The notes below the pieces were generated by a model. The model was not told where the DNA came from and did not search any database. It saw only the letters and a list, made by a program, of their open reading frames with translations. From Candidatus Kuenenia stuttgartensis (GTDB taxonomy: Bacteria > Planctomycetota > UBA11346): 37,545 nt of DNA. Position 1 is the first letter of the stretch, and every line of letters starts with the position of its first letter. A program made the position numbers and the translations under genes. The DNA is taken from positions 1 to 37,545 of the forward strand of contig CAMCMZ010000036.1 in assembly GCA_945876185.1 (NCBI GenBank), read 5' to 3'. Positions 15,353-23,712 of the stretch are shown piece after piece.

Positions 15353-18300
15353 GGCTTGTCCTGGGTCGTTGGCGTGCGGGGGTCGGGATCGAGGCTTTTC
15401 AGGCGCGCGCGCGCGCCGGCGAGTTCTTGGCGCAATTGGCGGCACTGGCTGTCAGAGGCAGCTGCGCTGGCGGCGGCGCGTTCGACCTCGGCGTCGGCCT
15501 CGGCTAGGCGGCGGTTCCATTCCGCCATCTGCTGCTCGCGCGCGCGGGTGAGACTGGCGAGGCGGGCGCGTTCGTCGGCGAGCTGATCGTTGAGCCGGCG
15601 CACCTGGGATTCAGCCTCGGCGCGCGCACGTTCGGCGTGGTCGTCGGGCGCCGGTGACTCGCGCTGTCCGGCATTGCGGTCAGCTTCGTGCTCGGCCTGG
15701 GCGCGGGTGAGTTCGGTCAGACGGGCGTCGAGGGCGCGCAGGCGGAATTGCAGGCCCAACGCCTCGCGGGCGCCGTCGCGGGCGGTGTCGAGTTCCTGGC
15801 GCAGGGCAGCCAGTTCCTGCTCGCGCGCGGCGAGGGCGTCTTCAAGGCCGGCGGCGCGCGCGGCGGCATCGGCCTGGGCGGCGGCGAGGCGTTCGTGCAG
15901 GTCGTCGACCTCGGAGGCGAAGAGCGATCGGGCGTGCTCGGCGGCTTCCAACTGCGTGCGGTCGGCGGCGGCCCGGCTGGCGGCGGACTCCTGCGTCACG
16001 GCCAGGGTGGCCTTCGCCTCGTCCGCGTTGGCGGTGACCTGGGCGAGTTCGGCCCGCACCTGGGCGAGCACGGGTTCGAGTTCGGCGATGCGGGCGGCGA
16101 GCGCCTCGGCGCGTTCGTTCGTCGCGCTGCGGTCGGCATCGACCTCGGCCAGCGCGGTTTCGCGTTCGCGCAGCGAGGCGGCGGTCGATTCGGCCCCGGC
16201 GCGAGCGGCCTCAAGCCGGGCCTGCAGCGCGGCCTGGGCCTGGCGCTGTTCGGCCTGGGCCGTGCGCGCCTGATCCAGGGCCTGGACGAGGCCGCTGATC
16301 TGGGTCGCCAGGCGGTCGCGCAGGTCGCGCGCCAGGCCGGCAGCAAGCTGCGGCAGTTCGGCCGGCGCGATGCCGTCGAGGCGGATCGTCGCGCTGGCCA
16401 TGCGCCGGGTGTCGGCCGGGGTGAGCAGACCGACGCGGTCGAGCGCCTCGTTGGCGGCCACGCCGGACTCCTTGAGCACGTCGAGCACCGCGAGCGCCGC
16501 CGTCTGCGCGCCCTGCTCGCGTTCCTGTGCCTGGGCAAGTTCCTCGCGGACTCGGGCGAGATCCGCGACGTCGACCTCCAGGGTCTCGACCTTGGCCCGC
16601 AGTGCCGCCACCTCGGTGGTCGCCTGATCGCGCTGGGCTATGACCGAGGCCAGGTCTTCGCGCGCACGCGCAAGCAACTGTTCGCGCTCGCCGAGCGCGG
16701 CCAGGTGCTGGTCGTGGGCAGCCTGCAACCGCGCCAGGGCCTCGTCGCCTTGCCGGACGCGCAACTGCGCCTGGGCGAGTTCATCGCTGGAACCCTGGGC
16801 GGCGGCGGCCGCGGCGACCAGCCGAGCCTCATGTTCGCCGACCTGGATGCGCGCGGCGTGCAGGTCTGCATCCAGACGGCTGGTGGTCGCGGCGAGTTCG
16901 GTGGTCAACGACTGCGCGGCGGCGACCAGTTCGGTGAGCAGGGTCTCGCTCGCGGCGACGGATTCGCCGGTTGGCAGGTCGGCCCCCAGACGGCCAACCT
17001 CGGCGGCAAGCTCCGCAGCATGGCTAAAGGCAGCGGCGTGGGCCAGCGCAGCCGGCGCGTCGGTCACCACGCTCCGCGCCACCGCTGCTGCCAGACCGCG
17101 CACCGCGCCCAGGTGCTCGTCGAGTCGCGTGCGCAGCTCCTGGACCTGGCGCGTCGCGGCCAGGGCGGAGTCGGTCGCTTCCGCCAGGCGGCGGTCGAGG
17201 TCGCTGATGCGCCCGGCGGCATCGTGCTCGTCTGCGACGCGGCTGCGCTCGGTCTCCTCCAGTTTCGCGGTGAGGCTGGCAATCGCGGCAGGATGCTCGG
17301 CCACCAGCGCCTGCGCCGCCGCGTGGTCGATCCGGACCAGGGCGAGATCACGTTCCAGGCGGTCGCGTTCTTCGCTGAGCGCGGCGAGGCGTTCTTCCAA
17401 ACCGGCGAGCCGGCTCTCGGCCTCGCCGGCGGCCTGGGCGGCCCCGCTCGCGCGGCTGGTCGCGGCGGCGGCGGCGCGTTGCAGGTCGTCGACGCGGCGG
17501 CGGCTTTCCGCCAGGCGCGCCACCAGGGCCACCAGGGCATCGCTGCCGCGCTCCAGGCTGGCCGAGAACGCCGCCAGCGCGGCTTCGCTGCCGGCAGCGT
17601 CTGCTCCGGCGATGGCCTCGCCGGCGGCCCTGAGTTCAGTTTCGACTGCGGCCAGGGCCTGGGTCTCAGGCGCCAGCTCACCGGAATGGACGCGGGCGGT
17701 TTCGCAGGCGGCAGCCAGTCGCGCTGCAGCGCGCGCGGCAGCGCGGGCGAGCGCCGCCGCGCGGCTGCCGCCGGTCTCCAGACCGGCGCTGGCGGCGGCC
17801 AGATCCTGGCGCAGGTGGGCGACCGCGCGTTCGGCCTCGACCAGGCGCAGTTCATAGGATTTTGCCTGGGCCTGGCGCTCGGCCTCGACCTGTTCGAGCT
17901 GCCGCGCCAGGGCCTGGCGCTCGGCGGTGAGGAGCTCCTCCTGCACTTTCAAGCGGGCGTTGGTGGTCGCGAGCGCGGCGGCGGCCTCGATGCGTTCGGC
18001 GTCCTCGGCTGCGCTGCCCTGCGGCACCGGCGGTGCTTGCTGCACCGCCGCAGCGAGCGCCGCTTCAGCGTCGGAGCGGGCGCGACGTTCGATCGCAAGT
18101 TCATGGTCGCGGCTGGCAGCGGCGTCGCCGAGGCGGGCCTGGGCCTCGGACAACTCGCGGCGCAGATGCGCGACCTCGCCGGTCAGCGCCTCGGACCCGC
18201 TCTTCAGGTCGAGGTTGGTGCGGCGGAGGCTTTCCAGTTCGCTCTGCAAAGCCGCAGTCTGCGAATCCCGCAGGGCCTTGACCTTGCGGCTGGTGTCCGG

Positions 18301-18984
18301 TTCCAGCGCCGAGACGGTGGTACCCGCGCGTTCGGCCAGCGAGGTGATCGCGGAATGGACCAGTTGGACCCGGGCCGCCGGTTCAGTGCGGGTGTCGCCG
18401 ATCGCGGCAGCGGCATCGGGATCGACCGGGGCCAGGCAGCTCGCGATGGCGCCGAACAGGTGCTCGATGCGCGCGGTGGTCTCAATGAGCTTGTGCTCGT
18501 TGCTGCGCTGCTGGCCGGTCGCGTTCTGGTTCGCGTGCGCCATCAGCGCGGCGCGCTCGCGCAAGCGCAGGACATCGTGGACCAGGGTCTTGAGCGCCAT
18601 TCCGGCCTCGGCCAGGGCCTCGCGGCCGCCCTTGCGGGCGACGTCGTGCAGGCGCTGGGCCGAACGCACGCGCTCGCCCGAGATGCCGGAATCTTCATCG
18701 CCCGAACGCGGCGCGGTGCGCAAGATGGCGCGCGCCAACGATTCGATGAGGTATTCCACGCCTTCACCGCGGTCGTCGGAATCGAACTGGGCGGTGATCG
18801 CCAGACGGACCCGGCCGGACTCTTCCTTTTCCTGGTTCTGCTCGACCCGGATGCTGCGGGCGGTGCGCGGATCACGGCTGACCGGAGGATCATTACGCCG
18901 CACCGCCGGAACCCCCGCTGGAGGGCGGATGGTCGGTTCGCGCCCGGTTACGGGTTGGCCAGCTTGTTCTGGGGTGTCTGCCAT
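15349..18984 (-). CDS. Giant coiled-coil protein (1211 aa), first of a coupled pair
   Basis: The 1211-aa protein has a disordered N-terminus (1-57), a predicted helical globular domain at about 58-245 (RVRLAITAQFDSDDRGEG, EYLIESLARAILRT, LKTLVHDVLRLRERAALM, IEHLFGAIASCLAP), and then about 950 residues of Ala/Glu/Leu/Arg heptads. Those heptads are broken by three short non-coiled helical segments, one containing LDVLKESGVAANEALDRVG. There is no signal peptide, TM helix or Walker motif. ATG 18984 is chosen, the frame being open to 19056; its ribosome site is weak. The stop overlaps the next gene by ATGA. The family is not recognised. Bacterial coiled-coil cytoskeletal or organising proteins (FilP- or crescentin-like) are the nearest functional idea, but no specific match is claimed. 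Confidence 0.8.
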   Translation of the reverse strand: MADTPEQAGQPVTGREPTIRPPAGVPAVRRNDPPVSRDPRTARSIRVEQNQEKEESGRVRLAITAQFDSDDRGEGVEYLIESLARAILRTAPRSGDEDSGISGERVRSAQRLHDVARKGGREALAEAGMALKTLVHDVLRLRERAALMAHANQNATGQQRSNEHKLIETTARIEHLFGAIASCLAPVDPDAAAAIGDTRTEPAARVQLVHSAITSLAERAGTTVSALEPDTSRKVKALRDSQTAALQSELESLRRTNLDLKSGSEALTGEVAHLRRELSEAQARLGDAAASRDHELAIERRARSDAEAALAAAVQQAPPVPQGSAAEDAERIEAAAALATTNARLKVQEELLTAERQALARQLEQVEAERQAQAKSYELRLVEAERAVAHLRQDLAAASAGLETGGSRAAALARAAARAAARLAAACETARVHSGELAPETQALAAVETELRAAGEAIAGADAAGSEAALAAFSASLERGSDALVALVARLAESRRRVDDLQRAAAAATSRASGAAQAAGEAESRLAGLEERLAALSEERDRLERDLALVRIDHAAAQALVAEHPAAIASLTAKLEETERSRVADEHDAAGRISDLDRRLAEATDSALAATRQVQELRTRLDEHLGAVRGLAAAVARSVVTDAPAALAHAAAFSHAAELAAEVGRLGADLPTGESVAASETLLTELVAAAQSLTTELAATTSRLDADLHAARIQVGEHEARLVAAAAAAQGSSDELAQAQLRVRQGDEALARLQAAHDQHLAALGEREQLLARAREDLASVIAQRDQATTEVAALRAKVETLEVDVADLARVREELAQAQEREQGAQTAALAVLDVLKESGVAANEALDRVGLLTPADTRRMASATIRLDGIAPAELPQLAAGLARDLRDRLATQISGLVQALDQARTAQAEQRQAQAALQARLEAARAGAESTAASLRERETALAEVDADRSATNERAEALAARIAELEPVLAQVRAELAQVTANADEAKATLAVTQESAASRAAADRTQLEAAEHARSLFASEVDDLHERLAAAQADAAARAAGLEDALAAREQELAALRQELDTARDGAREALGLQFRLRALDARLTELTRAQAEHEADRNAGQRESPAPDDHAERARAEAESQVRRLNDQLADERARLASLTRAREQQMAEWNRRLAEADAEVERAAASAAASDSQCRQLRQELAGARARLKSLDPDPRTPTTQDKP

Positions 18985-19089
18985 GTGCCCACGACGGGTC
19001 TGACGCCGGTTGACGCCAGGTGGATCGGCCCGCCTTCCAGGGCAACTATGCTCCACGCTTGCTGCCTGGGCAAGTCCCGGGCGGAAGCA

Positions 19090-19113
19090 TGTTGGAAATC
19101 CTTGATTCCAACA
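19090..19113. terminator. Hairpin between the CarH-like gene and the coiled-coil gene
   Basis: TGTTGGAA (19090-19097) pairs with TTCCAACA (19106-19113) around an 8-nt loop. A GCAGGCCTGC palindrome (19133-19142) lies between it and the stop of the CarH-like gene. No T run follows, so it is only terminator-like. The 162-bp gap holds no other supported gene. Confidence 0.35.
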
Positions 19114-19146
19114 GGCGGGAAACCCCCACCGAGCAGGCCTGCCGAG

Positions 19147-20055
19147 TCAACCTGGGCCGGGGTCTCGTTCGGGCTCGTCCAGTCGGTCCCTGGATCCACT
19201 GGCCTGAATCAGGTCTCGGCCCAGGTCAGCCAGAGCAGCGAACGTGGCCACGCGCTCGATCCCAGGCGGGGTCGCAGGCATGGCGCGACCCCCGAGGACA
19301 AAGCGGACGCCGCTGGACGCGAGTCCGGCGGCGAGATCCGGCAGGCGCGGGGCGATCTGCGCGGCCGCGGATTCCGACGAACAGGCGAGCCAGACCAGGC
19401 GCGGTTGATGGCGTCCGATCGCACAACTGAAAGTCGAACACGGCGTGTCCGGACCCAGGTTGACCGTACGCAAACCGGCATCGGCCAAGACCAGTGCCGC
19501 AAGCTGCGACGGCAGCAGATAAGGGTCACCGGACGGGGCACCGCCGAGCGCGAGCGGCGCGTCGGGATTGGGCGGCGCAATCAGGGCGCGCAGGCGCGGC
19601 ACGACCTGAAGCAGCACATCGATCGACTGATGCTCGATAACGATGCCATCGTCGGCATCTGACCACGGTTCACCAAGCTGGCACAGGGCGGGGCAGATCA
19701 TGGCGTCCGCCAGCTCTGCCACCGATCCGCGCGCCAGGTAGGCATTGGCGAGCAGCGCATGGACGGCAGGCGCATCGCCGGCAGTCAGCGCGCGCAGCAG
19801 CCGGTCGGCTCCGTGTGGATCCGGACCGTGAGCATCAGCCGGGATCCCGAGCAGATCCGGGCGCAGCACCTGATGGTGGTACTTGCGGATGAAGCGCACC
19901 GCCTCTGCCAACGGGATGCGCCGATGCCCGCCGGCCGTGCGCAGGACGCGTACCCGGCCATCGTCGATCCAACGTTTTAGCGAGGATTCGCTGGCTCCGA
20001 CGGCGAGCGCGAGATCGCGCGGGGAGAGGAACTTCGGGGTCACCAGGGCTGCCAT
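19147..20055 (-). CDS. MerR-type regulator with CarH-like B12-binding domains, axial His motif degenerate
   Basis: This 302-aa protein has a MerR-like winged helix (residues 8-60, LSPRDLALAVGASESSLKRW, GGHRRIP), a four-helix cap domain (85-160) and a Rossmann-like B12 domain (170-290). The cap has W131, nine residues, then E141-H142, the W-x9-EH signature of CarH/LitR photoreceptors that bind adenosylcobalamin. The B12 domain shows LGPDTP, usual in the family. Where the family has D/ExHxxG, supplying the cobalt ligand His, this protein reads D177-P-Y-L-L-P, so both His and Gly are absent. Residue 132, the His that ligates cobalt after light in CarH, is Ser. It may bind B12 weakly or differently, or not at all. 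A palindrome lies just upstream. The ATG has no clear ribosome site. Confidence 0.85.
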   Translation of the reverse strand: MAALVTPKFLSPRDLALAVGASESSLKRWIDDGRVRVLRTAGGHRRIPLAEAVRFIRKYHHQVLRPDLLGIPADAHGPDPHGADRLLRALTAGDAPAVHALLANAYLARGSVAELADAMICPALCQLGEPWSDADDGIVIEHQSIDVLLQVVPRLRALIAPPNPDAPLALGGAPSGDPYLLPSQLAALVLADAGLRTVNLGPDTPCSTFSCAIGRHQPRLVWLACSSESAAAQIAPRLPDLAAGLASSGVRFVLGGRAMPATPPGIERVATFAALADLGRDLIQASGSRDRLDEPERDPGPG

Positions 20056-20060
20056 CCTGC

Positions 20061-20093
20061 GGGTAAACGTAGGACAAAGCCTAGTCGTTACCC
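20061..20093. promoter_or_regulatory. Nested palindrome upstream of the CarH-like gene
   Basis: GGGTAA (20061-20066) and TTACCC (20088-20093) enclose TAGG (20070-20073) and CCTA (20080-20083). It lies 5 bases before the start codon on the minus strand, where an autoregulated MerR-type protein would bind. It could also fold in the mRNA. Confidence 0.45.
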
Positions 20094-20178
20094 GTGGCGA
20101 TGGGGAAATGTCCAAGGCGAGGTTGGACGGACGGACTGGTCACCCGGCCGTGTTACGCGCAGATGGGTCAGTCGCAGC

Positions 20179-21894
20179 TCACGCGGAGGTCAGGCTGAAT
20201 GGGCCGCGTGAGCATTCCGGTTTGCCTGGCAAGAGCCACCGTTGGAAGAATGAAGTGGGATTGCGTTCCAGATCGACGATCGCCGCATCCGGTTCGGTCC
20301 AGGTCGAGGGTTTTCCCATGGCCTGGCATTCCTCCTGGTGGTTGGCGCGGGTCGTTTCCAGCATGGTTCTCGTCTCGGCGATCAGCGTTTCCGGCAGGGT
20401 GCCACCATCACCAAGGCGTCGCCGGGCGGCAAGGGCGATGGCCGTCAGACGGAGATGGCAGGCGTAGGCGGTGGAACGTCGCACGAATCCCGCCAGATCC
20501 TTCCGCCAAGCCGCGAGGGATGCTCGCTGCGGCGGATTCGCCAGGGACACGGCCCGATCGATCGCTGCGATCGCCTGCCGGCCCAGGGCTGCGGCCTGTT
20601 CAGCGCGCAGACCGACGTCCTCAATAAGCCAGGGATGAGCCGGGGTGTCCTCGGTGCGCAGAAACACCGTGCCGCGTGAGGACTGCCAGCTTGGGGTCGG
20701 ACAGAGCATAGGCCGAAGGATCGCCGCGCTCAGGGCGTGGTCGGTGCGCGAGCGGCCGATTTCGCGCCCCAGCCACGAACAGTCCCAGGGATGGCGTTCC
20801 ATCGCCTCGCTGGCCAAGCGCCAGGCCTGGGCCACGTCCTGGGCCGCTTTTCCATAGTCAGCCGACAAGCGCGCTAACGCCTCGGTTCCAGTCAGTTCAG
20901 GTTCACGCAGAAACAACGCGGTGGCAGCCAGATTGGCGTCGTCAATACGCTCGGGCAGCAGGCCGAAATACTCTTTCAGTCCACTGACGCCCGGCACGGC
21001 GGCAATGCGCTGCAGGCCACGCCAGATCGTCAGCGGATGGGCGAGGTTGGCGAAGGGTTCGACCTCTTCGGACAAGCCGCCCAGGAACCATTCGACCCAC
21101 ACCGGCAGGCCGCAGTCGGCCGCTTGGCGGCAGGTATTCACCAGCCAGGGATCCGCAACCACCGCCGCCATGCATTCGGCGATGTTCCCGTGCAGGGCCA
21201 GCCCCAAACCATCCGGACTGAGGTGGGGAAGGATAGCGTGGATCTGTCCGGCCGACAATTCCCACGGTTCCCACCATATCCGCCCATCCGGCCGCAACCG
21301 ACGCCAGGTGCTGCGCAGGGTTTCAATGAAAGCCGGCAGACGGCGATGCAGTGGAACACCGTTGCAGCGCGAGCATCCACCGAACTCACCGCAAAGCCAC
21401 GCATCCTGGTCGTAGGTGTACACCAAAATGTCATCGACCCCAGGAAAGTCCTGAATAAAGGATGCGAGCAGACGCTCATAGCGTCGGTGGAGTTCCGGAT
21501 CGAGGATGCAGTTCGGTGGCGTGTCGCCGTAGTACTGGTGGCGATTGTAGGGCGCACCGAAGTGGAACAGCGTGCGCAGACCGGCGGCGCGGGCCATGGC
21601 GATGCGCTCGTGCAGAAGCGCGCGGCGGTGAGCAAAGGCCTCGGGGCCTGGTTGGCAGTTTAACGTGGCCGGCTGCGGGGAGCAGTCCGACGGAGGGACT
21701 ACCACGTCCTCAAGATTGAGCGTTTCATCGTCAGGGCGCGAACCCCAGGCCAGGTTAAGTTGAACCTGGGTGAAACCGAGCTCGCGCAGACGCGCCAGGG
21801 ACGCCAGCGTCCATGGCGCCGGGACACGGGCGTGATACCGCTGCATTGAATCTGGAAAGCCAAGGACGGCAACGCGATCAGTGAATGGGTGCAT
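20179..21894 (-). CDS. Putative glycoside hydrolase-like TIM-barrel protein
   Basis: This 571-aa cytoplasmic protein lacks a signal peptide. The N-terminal 350 residues have a (beta/alpha)8-barrel pattern typical of glycoside hydrolase clans: FTQVQLNLAWGS, GLRTLFHFGAPY, DDILVYTYDQDAW, RIWWEPWEL, GLPVWVEWFLGG. Candidate acidic residues are the Asp of YDQD, the Glu of CGEFGG and the Glu of WVEWF. A Cys cluster, CGEFGGCSRC, follows the strand-4-like segment and may bind a metal or stabilise a loop. The C-terminal 200 residues are helical. It resembles GH20-like hypothetical proteins, but the family is not certain. ATG 21894 is preferred over upstream TTG 21909. The divergent AraC regulator supports a sugar-responsive role. 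Confidence 0.6.
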   Translation of the reverse strand: MHPFTDRVAVLGFPDSMQRYHARVPAPWTLASLARLRELGFTQVQLNLAWGSRPDDETLNLEDVVVPPSDCSPQPATLNCQPGPEAFAHRRALLHERIAMARAAGLRTLFHFGAPYNRHQYYGDTPPNCILDPELHRRYERLLASFIQDFPGVDDILVYTYDQDAWLCGEFGGCSRCNGVPLHRRLPAFIETLRSTWRRLRPDGRIWWEPWELSAGQIHAILPHLSPDGLGLALHGNIAECMAAVVADPWLVNTCRQAADCGLPVWVEWFLGGLSEEVEPFANLAHPLTIWRGLQRIAAVPGVSGLKEYFGLLPERIDDANLAATALFLREPELTGTEALARLSADYGKAAQDVAQAWRLASEAMERHPWDCSWLGREIGRSRTDHALSAAILRPMLCPTPSWQSSRGTVFLRTEDTPAHPWLIEDVGLRAEQAAALGRQAIAAIDRAVSLANPPQRASLAAWRKDLAGFVRRSTAYACHLRLTAIALAARRRLGDGGTLPETLIAETRTMLETTRANHQEECQAMGKPSTWTEPDAAIVDLERNPTSFFQRWLLPGKPECSRGPFSLTSA

Positions 21895-21986
21895 ATCCAC
21901 AGCATACAACTGGTCCGCCGATGATCAGGGGCGGATCGGCCACTGACCGGGCATTTCCGCCGGCAAAAAAGGCCTATCGTTCCAGC

Positions 21987-22865
21987 ATGGATCCAAACGA
22001 ATTGATCGCCCGTCCGCCCCGGGTGCTCCAGGCCAATGATTACCCGTTCCGTCCTGGCCAGCAGATCGCTCCGTTCGTCAGTCAAAGCGTCCACCTGATC
22101 GCCGTCCAGCGCGGCCAAGGCACGGTAAGCATCGCAGGACATGCCTGGCCGGTCGCGGTCGCGGGCATTCTCATCGTTCCTTGGTCGGTGCCGGTGGCCT
22201 TCTTTGCCGCCCGCCGCGATCCCATCGTCATCACCAGTGTGCACCTGCGTTTCCTGCCTTGGTATGCCCCTGACCCGTCGCCGCCGATCCACCGGACGGC
22301 AGCACAGCAGCCCCGCCCATTTCCGCCGCCCCCCGAAGGTCAGGCACCGGACCTGGGTCAGGGAATGGTACACGCAGACCACGGTCACCACCTGGCTGAG
22401 TTCGCAGCCCAAATCGCGGCCCAGATGACGGCAAATGTGCGAGATCAAGATCCCGTCTGGCGCGACCTACGCTGTCGAGGCCTGATTCTGGCTCTTCTCA
22501 GCGGAATCGCCGAAAACAAGGAAACGCCCAAGCGGGTCGGAGCGATTGGCGAAATCCTCGACTGGTTATCGTTCAATGTGACAGCCCAGTGTTCTCCAGC
22601 TGAACTTGCACAGCGGGCCGGCATGGGACGCAGCGCCTTCAACGCCGCCTTCCGAGCCGCCACCGGTCGGTCCCCGATGGCCTACGTCATCGACCAACGC
22701 CTGGCCCTCGCCCGCATGCTGCTCAGCGGGGGCCGGATTCCGGTAGCCGCAATCGGTAAACAGGTCGGCATCCCCGACCAACGCCAATTCCGCCGCCTCT
22801 TCCGCACCCGCTTCGGACAGGCGCCGAGTCTATGGCGACGGGGACACTCCCGGACCAAACCCTAA
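21987..22865 (+). CDS. AraC-family transcriptional regulator
   Basis: This 292-aa regulator has an N-terminal cupin-like sensing domain (about 1-150; the GQQIAPFVSQSVHLIAVQRG segment, quoted here at exactly 20) and a C-terminal double HTH (about 195-290; CSPAELAQRAGMGRSAFNAA, and the second helix pair ending FGQAPSLWRRG). Between them is a Pro-rich hinge. ATG 21987 is preferred; the frame is open from 21885 but the added residues are low-complexity. It is divergent from the glycoside hydrolase-like gene with 92 bp between starts, so it is the likely activator of that gene in response to a carbohydrate. Confidence 0.9.
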   Translation: MDPNELIARPPRVLQANDYPFRPGQQIAPFVSQSVHLIAVQRGQGTVSIAGHAWPVAVAGILIVPWSVPVAFFAARRDPIVITSVHLRFLPWYAPDPSPPIHRTAAQQPRPFPPPPEGQAPDLGQGMVHADHGHHLAEFAAQIAAQMTANVRDQDPVWRDLRCRGLILALLSGIAENKETPKRVGAIGEILDWLSFNVTAQCSPAELAQRAGMGRSAFNAAFRAATGRSPMAYVIDQRLALARMLLSGGRIPVAAIGKQVGIPDQRQFRRLFRTRFGQAPSLWRRGHSRTKP

Positions 22866-22997
22866 GGCCCACCGAGAAAACAGGCCACGTTCGCCGCCAA
22901 TTTCGTCCTCCACGCAGATGGGCACTGCTGTTCACCGGTGAGCATGTCGATTCTGGCGCACGGTTTCCCTGCCGCCGAAGGCGTCCATCCTGCGCCC

Positions 22998-23672
22998 ATG
23001 CACGAGATCCTGGTGGTCGAGGACGAGCCCGGGGTGGTCGACGCGCTGCGCTATGCCCTAAAGGCTGAGGGCTTCACCGTGACGGCCGTCGCCACGCTGG
23101 CGGCGGCGCGCACCCGGCTGACCTTGGCCCGGCCGCGCCTGGTGGTGCTGGACGCCGGTCTGCCCGATGGCAGTGGCTTCGACCTGCTGCGGGAATTGCG
23201 CCAGGGCGGCGGCGTGCCGGTGGTGATGCTGACCGCCCGGGCGGCCGAAGTCGATCGGGTCGTCGGACTGGAACTCGGCGCCGACGACTACGTGGCCAAG
23301 CCGTTCAGCCCGCGCGAATTGGTGGCGCGGATCAAGGCCGTCCTGCGCCGCTGCTCGCCGACGCTGACTCCGGCGCCATCCGGACCGGTCGAAGTCGATG
23401 CCGCCGCCTTCCGCGCCCGGTTCTTCGGGCAGCCGCTCGACCTGACGCGCTACGAGTTCCGCCTACTGGTCGAGCTGGCAGCCGTTCCGGGCCGGGTGTT
23501 CTCGCGCGCGGAACTGCTCGACCGGGTGTGGGAGGATCCCGGCGCGGTGAACGATCGCACCGTGGATACGCATGTGAAAACTCTGCGCGCCAAGTTGCGC
23601 GCCATCCGCCCTGAACCCGAGGCGATCGAAACCGTGCGCGGCGAAGGCTACCGCCTACGGGAGCTCTGGTGA
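22998..23672 (+). CDS. creB: OmpR/PhoB-family response regulator (CreB-like)
   Basis: This 224-aa protein has a receiver domain (1-118) with acidic pocket E8-D9, phosphoacceptor D52, T79 and K101, and an OmpR-type winged helix (about 128-222, LTRYEFRLLVELAAVPGRVF, VDTHVKTLRAKL, RGEGYRL). Start ATG 22998 places the receiver strand at the N-terminus; the in-frame GTG 22938 and ATG 22944 would add 18-20 unstructured residues. The next gene is a CreC-like kinase, so this is probably its partner. The creB name rests on that pairing and on the kinase H-box, with moderate certainty. The stop codon overlaps a GTG that opens a 7-codon minicistron. Confidence 0.92.
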   Translation: MHEILVVEDEPGVVDALRYALKAEGFTVTAVATLAAARTRLTLARPRLVVLDAGLPDGSGFDLLRELRQGGGVPVVMLTARAAEVDRVVGLELGADDYVAKPFSPRELVARIKAVLRRCSPTLTPAPSGPVEVDAAAFRARFFGQPLDLTRYEFRLLVELAAVPGRVFSRAELLDRVWEDPGAVNDRTVDTHVKTLRAKLRAIRPEPEAIETVRGEGYRLRELW

Positions 23673-23712
23673 GCTTGCGGGCGAAGAGATGAGCCTGCGG
23701 GAGCACCGATGA
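23669..23712 (+). repeat. Three tandem 20-bp units creating two overlapping 7-codon minicistrons
   Basis: Units start at 23669 (GTGAGCTTGCGGGCGAAGAG), 23689 (ATGAGCCTGCGGGAGCACCG) and 23709 (ATGAGCCTGCG, the real start of the kinase gene). Unit 1 reads as GTG plus six codons and TGA at 23690-23692. Unit 2 reads as ATG plus six codons and TGA at 23710-23712. Each start overlaps the previous stop by 4 bases, linking the response-regulator stop to the kinase start. The kinase ribosome site, GGGAG at 23699-23703, lies inside minicistron 2. Confidence 0.85.

Noticed and set aside
15688..19662. 1324-codon open frame on the plus strand, opposite the 1211-aa coiled-coil gene
   Set aside because: Its product is Gly-rich shadow sequence without domain structure. 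The minus-strand frame has heptads, plausible codon use and an ATGA overlap with the next gene.
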